From Candidatus Proteinoplasmatales archaeon SG8-5 (GTDB lineage: Archaea > Thermoplasmatota > Thermoplasmata > SG8-5), in assembly GCA_001595885.1 (NCBI GenBank), contig LSSH01000036.1, positions 1 to 6,175 of the forward strand: a stretch of 6,175 nt of DNA. The letters are read 5' to 3'. Shown here one piece after another: positions 4,954-6,175 of the stretch. The position numbers and the translations under genes were made by a program. The notes beneath the pieces were generated by a model. The model was not told the origin of the DNA and did not search any database. It saw only the letters and a program-made list of their open reading frames with translations. Every line of letters starts with the position of its first letter. Position 1 is the first letter of the stretch.

Positions 4954-6175
4954 ACCGGTTCTGCGGGCGGTTCGGCTGGACCCCCTGCGGGTGTCTCTCC
5001 AGGCGGGCTTCCTGCTTCCCCGTCCGGTCCTTCGATCTGCCCCTCGTCTTCGAACGTGGGTTGCTTACCGGATTTTGACGAGGCTCTCATGAATACGGCG
5101 CCGGCGGCCACGCCGGCTATGACCAGTATGAGGACCAGGTACAGCCACATGGGCAGGCCTCCGGATTTCCCGACGGCCGGGTCGAGCGGGTCCTCGTCGT
5201 CCGCGTCCGGAACGCCGTCGCCGTCGTCATCGTCGTCCGCGTTGTTGCCTATTCCGTCGGCGTCCGTGTCCAGGGTCTCGGCAGGGTCGTCAGGGAAGGC
5301 GTCGTCAATGTTAGCTGCGCCGTCCCCGTCGCGGTCGTCGTCAGCCGCGTCCGGGATCCCGTCGCCGTCCTGGTCGGGGGCGATGTCGATGGTCAGGTTG
5401 GCCGAGTCGGTGCCTCCGTTGCCGTCGCTCACGGTCACGAGGAACCAGAACTGGCCGCTCGCAGATGGCGTTCCGCTGACAATGCCTGAAACAGATATCG
5501 CCAGGTCGGTCGAATCCGTGGTCCCGGAGAAGGTCAGCGTGTCACCGTCCGCATCGGTGGCGTTGACCGTCAGGGAGTATGAGGTCCCCTCGATCCCATC
5601 AGGGGTCGAGGTCGTGGTGATGACGGGCGCGTCGTTAACGCTTGTCACGGTTACCGTCACGACCGCCGTATCGGTTCCCCCGTTGCCGTCCGAGACCGTG
5701 TAGCCGAAGGTGTCCTGGCCGTTGAAGTCCGCCGCGGGCTGGTATTGCAGTCCAGTGCCGCTGATGGTTATGGCCACCACCCCGTTGGCGGGTTGGGATA
5801 CGGTGCCGATGCTCAGCACATCGCTTGCGTCGATATCGTCGTCGTTCGCGAGCACGCCGAACTGGGTCGCTCCGCTGTCCTCGGCGACCGTGTACGCGTC
5901 ATTCGCGGCCGTGGGGGCATCGTTGAGGCCGTTGACCGTTATCGTGACGGTGGCGGTGTCCTCGCCGCCGTGGCCGTCCGAAATCGTGTATCCGAAAGAG
6001 TCCGCGATGCTCTCGCCGACCGCGAGTTCCTGGAACTTCGCCATTGCCGTGTGGTCGTACCTGAAGTCGCCGTTCGGGTCCACGTCCACCGCAACCCCTT
6101 CCGCGCTGACCGCGTCGAAGGCAATTATCGTCAACGCATCATTGTTCGGGTCGTTGTCGTTCGCCAGCAGCGCCC
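4896..6175 (-). CDS. C-terminal part of a large cell-surface protein: VCBS/cadherin-like repeats, Ig-like domain, TSP3 calcium repeats, membrane helix (5' end beyond window)
   Basis: The frame enters at the right edge already inside a repeat (ALLANDNDPNNDALT) and is open to TAA 4896-4898, giving 425 visible residues with no start. Two VCBS/Big_9-type repeats are marked by FGYTISDGHGGEDTA...NGLNDAP (to about 5914) and FGYTVSDGNGGTDTA...SVNDAP (to about 5625). A third, He_PIG/cadherin-like Ig domain follows (PVITTTSTPDGIEGTSYSL, to about 5382). Asp-rich thrombospondin type 3 repeats (DQDGDGIPDAADDDRDGDG, and again to about 5175) should bind calcium. One helix (MWLYLVLILVIAGVAAGAVFM, 5150-5088) and a basic RASSKSGK stop-transfer segment come next, then a Pro/Glu-rich cytoplasmic tail of about 55 residues. 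The layout is that of a type I membrane-anchored adhesin or cell-envelope protein. The ligand is unknown. A TTG at 6134 lies within a repeat and is not a real start. Confidence 0.9.
   Translation of the reverse strand, partial: ALLANDNDPNNDALTIIAFDAVSAEGVAVDVDPNGDFRYDHTAMAKFQELAVGESIADSFGYTISDGHGGEDTATVTITVNGLNDAPTAANDAYTVAEDSGATQFGVLANDDDIDASDVLSIGTVSQPANGVVAITISGTGLQYQPAADFNGQDTFGYTVSDGNGGTDTAVVTVTVTSVNDAPVITTTSTPDGIEGTSYSLTVNATDADGDTLTFSGTTDSTDLAISVSGIVSGTPSASGQFWFLVTVSDGNGGTDSANLTIDIAPDQDGDGIPDAADDDRDGDGAANIDDAFPDDPAETLDTDADGIGNNADDDDDGDGVPDADDEDPLDPAVGKSGGLPMWLYLVLILVIAGVAAGAVFMRASSKSGKQPTFEDEGQIEGPDGEAGSPPGETPAGGPAEPPAEPVADEPGEPPAEQPAEPPTE

Noticed and set aside
5056..5703. 215-residue Ser/Pro-rich plus-strand frame
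   Set aside because: It is the complement of Asp/Gly-rich TSP3 and VCBS coding sequence; the Ser/Pro richness is a composition effect.

Overview
The window reads as archaeal, most likely a GC-rich member of the Thermoplasmatota (the phylum is an inference from gene style, not shown by a marker). The clearest evidence for Archaea is a full-length Pelota gene. Supporting evidence is a set of start codons with TATA-like boxes about 26-28 bases upstream, the spacing expected for leaderless archaeal transcripts. Genes are short, tightly packed and mostly unrelated in function. No rRNA, tRNA, CRISPR array, transposase or phage gene was seen.

Left part (1-1898): a minus-strand gene runs off the left edge. 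Its 595 visible residues form a STAND/AAA_16-type predicted ATPase (COG3899-like). About 115 residues that look like a separate roadblock/longin-type sensor domain lie between Walker A and Walker B. It diverges from a 41-residue membrane microprotein across a very AT-rich spacer. That spacer holds a 12-bp palindromic TATA element and a flanking 7-bp inverted repeat.

Centre (1899-3551): the microprotein gene is followed by pelA (TTG start; mRNA surveillance and ribosome rescue). A 52-residue tail-anchored microprotein starts 4 bases after the pelA stop codon. A third, 58-residue membrane microprotein then has its own leaderless promoter. All three small genes are absent from a simple long-ORF view of the region.

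Right part (3552-6175): a minus-strand cytidine-deaminase-superfamily enzyme, for which a 129-residue start is argued over a 159-residue one, converges on the 58-residue gene. Next come an AT-rich two-helix membrane protein and a lysine-tailed hypothetical protein. These two are preceded by nearly identical promoter sequences. At the right edge is the C-terminal part of a large surface protein: VCBS/cadherin-like repeats, an Ig-like domain, calcium-binding thrombospondin-3-type repeats, one membrane helix and a Pro/Glu-rich repeat tail. Its stop codon lies inside a 24-bp tandem repeat.

The window shows no single pathway. The only probable operon is pelA plus the 52-residue gene. The best candidates for undescribed biology are the domain-inserted ATPase, the pelA-linked microprotein, and the atypical deaminase, which lacks the usual ribose-binding and CAER residues.
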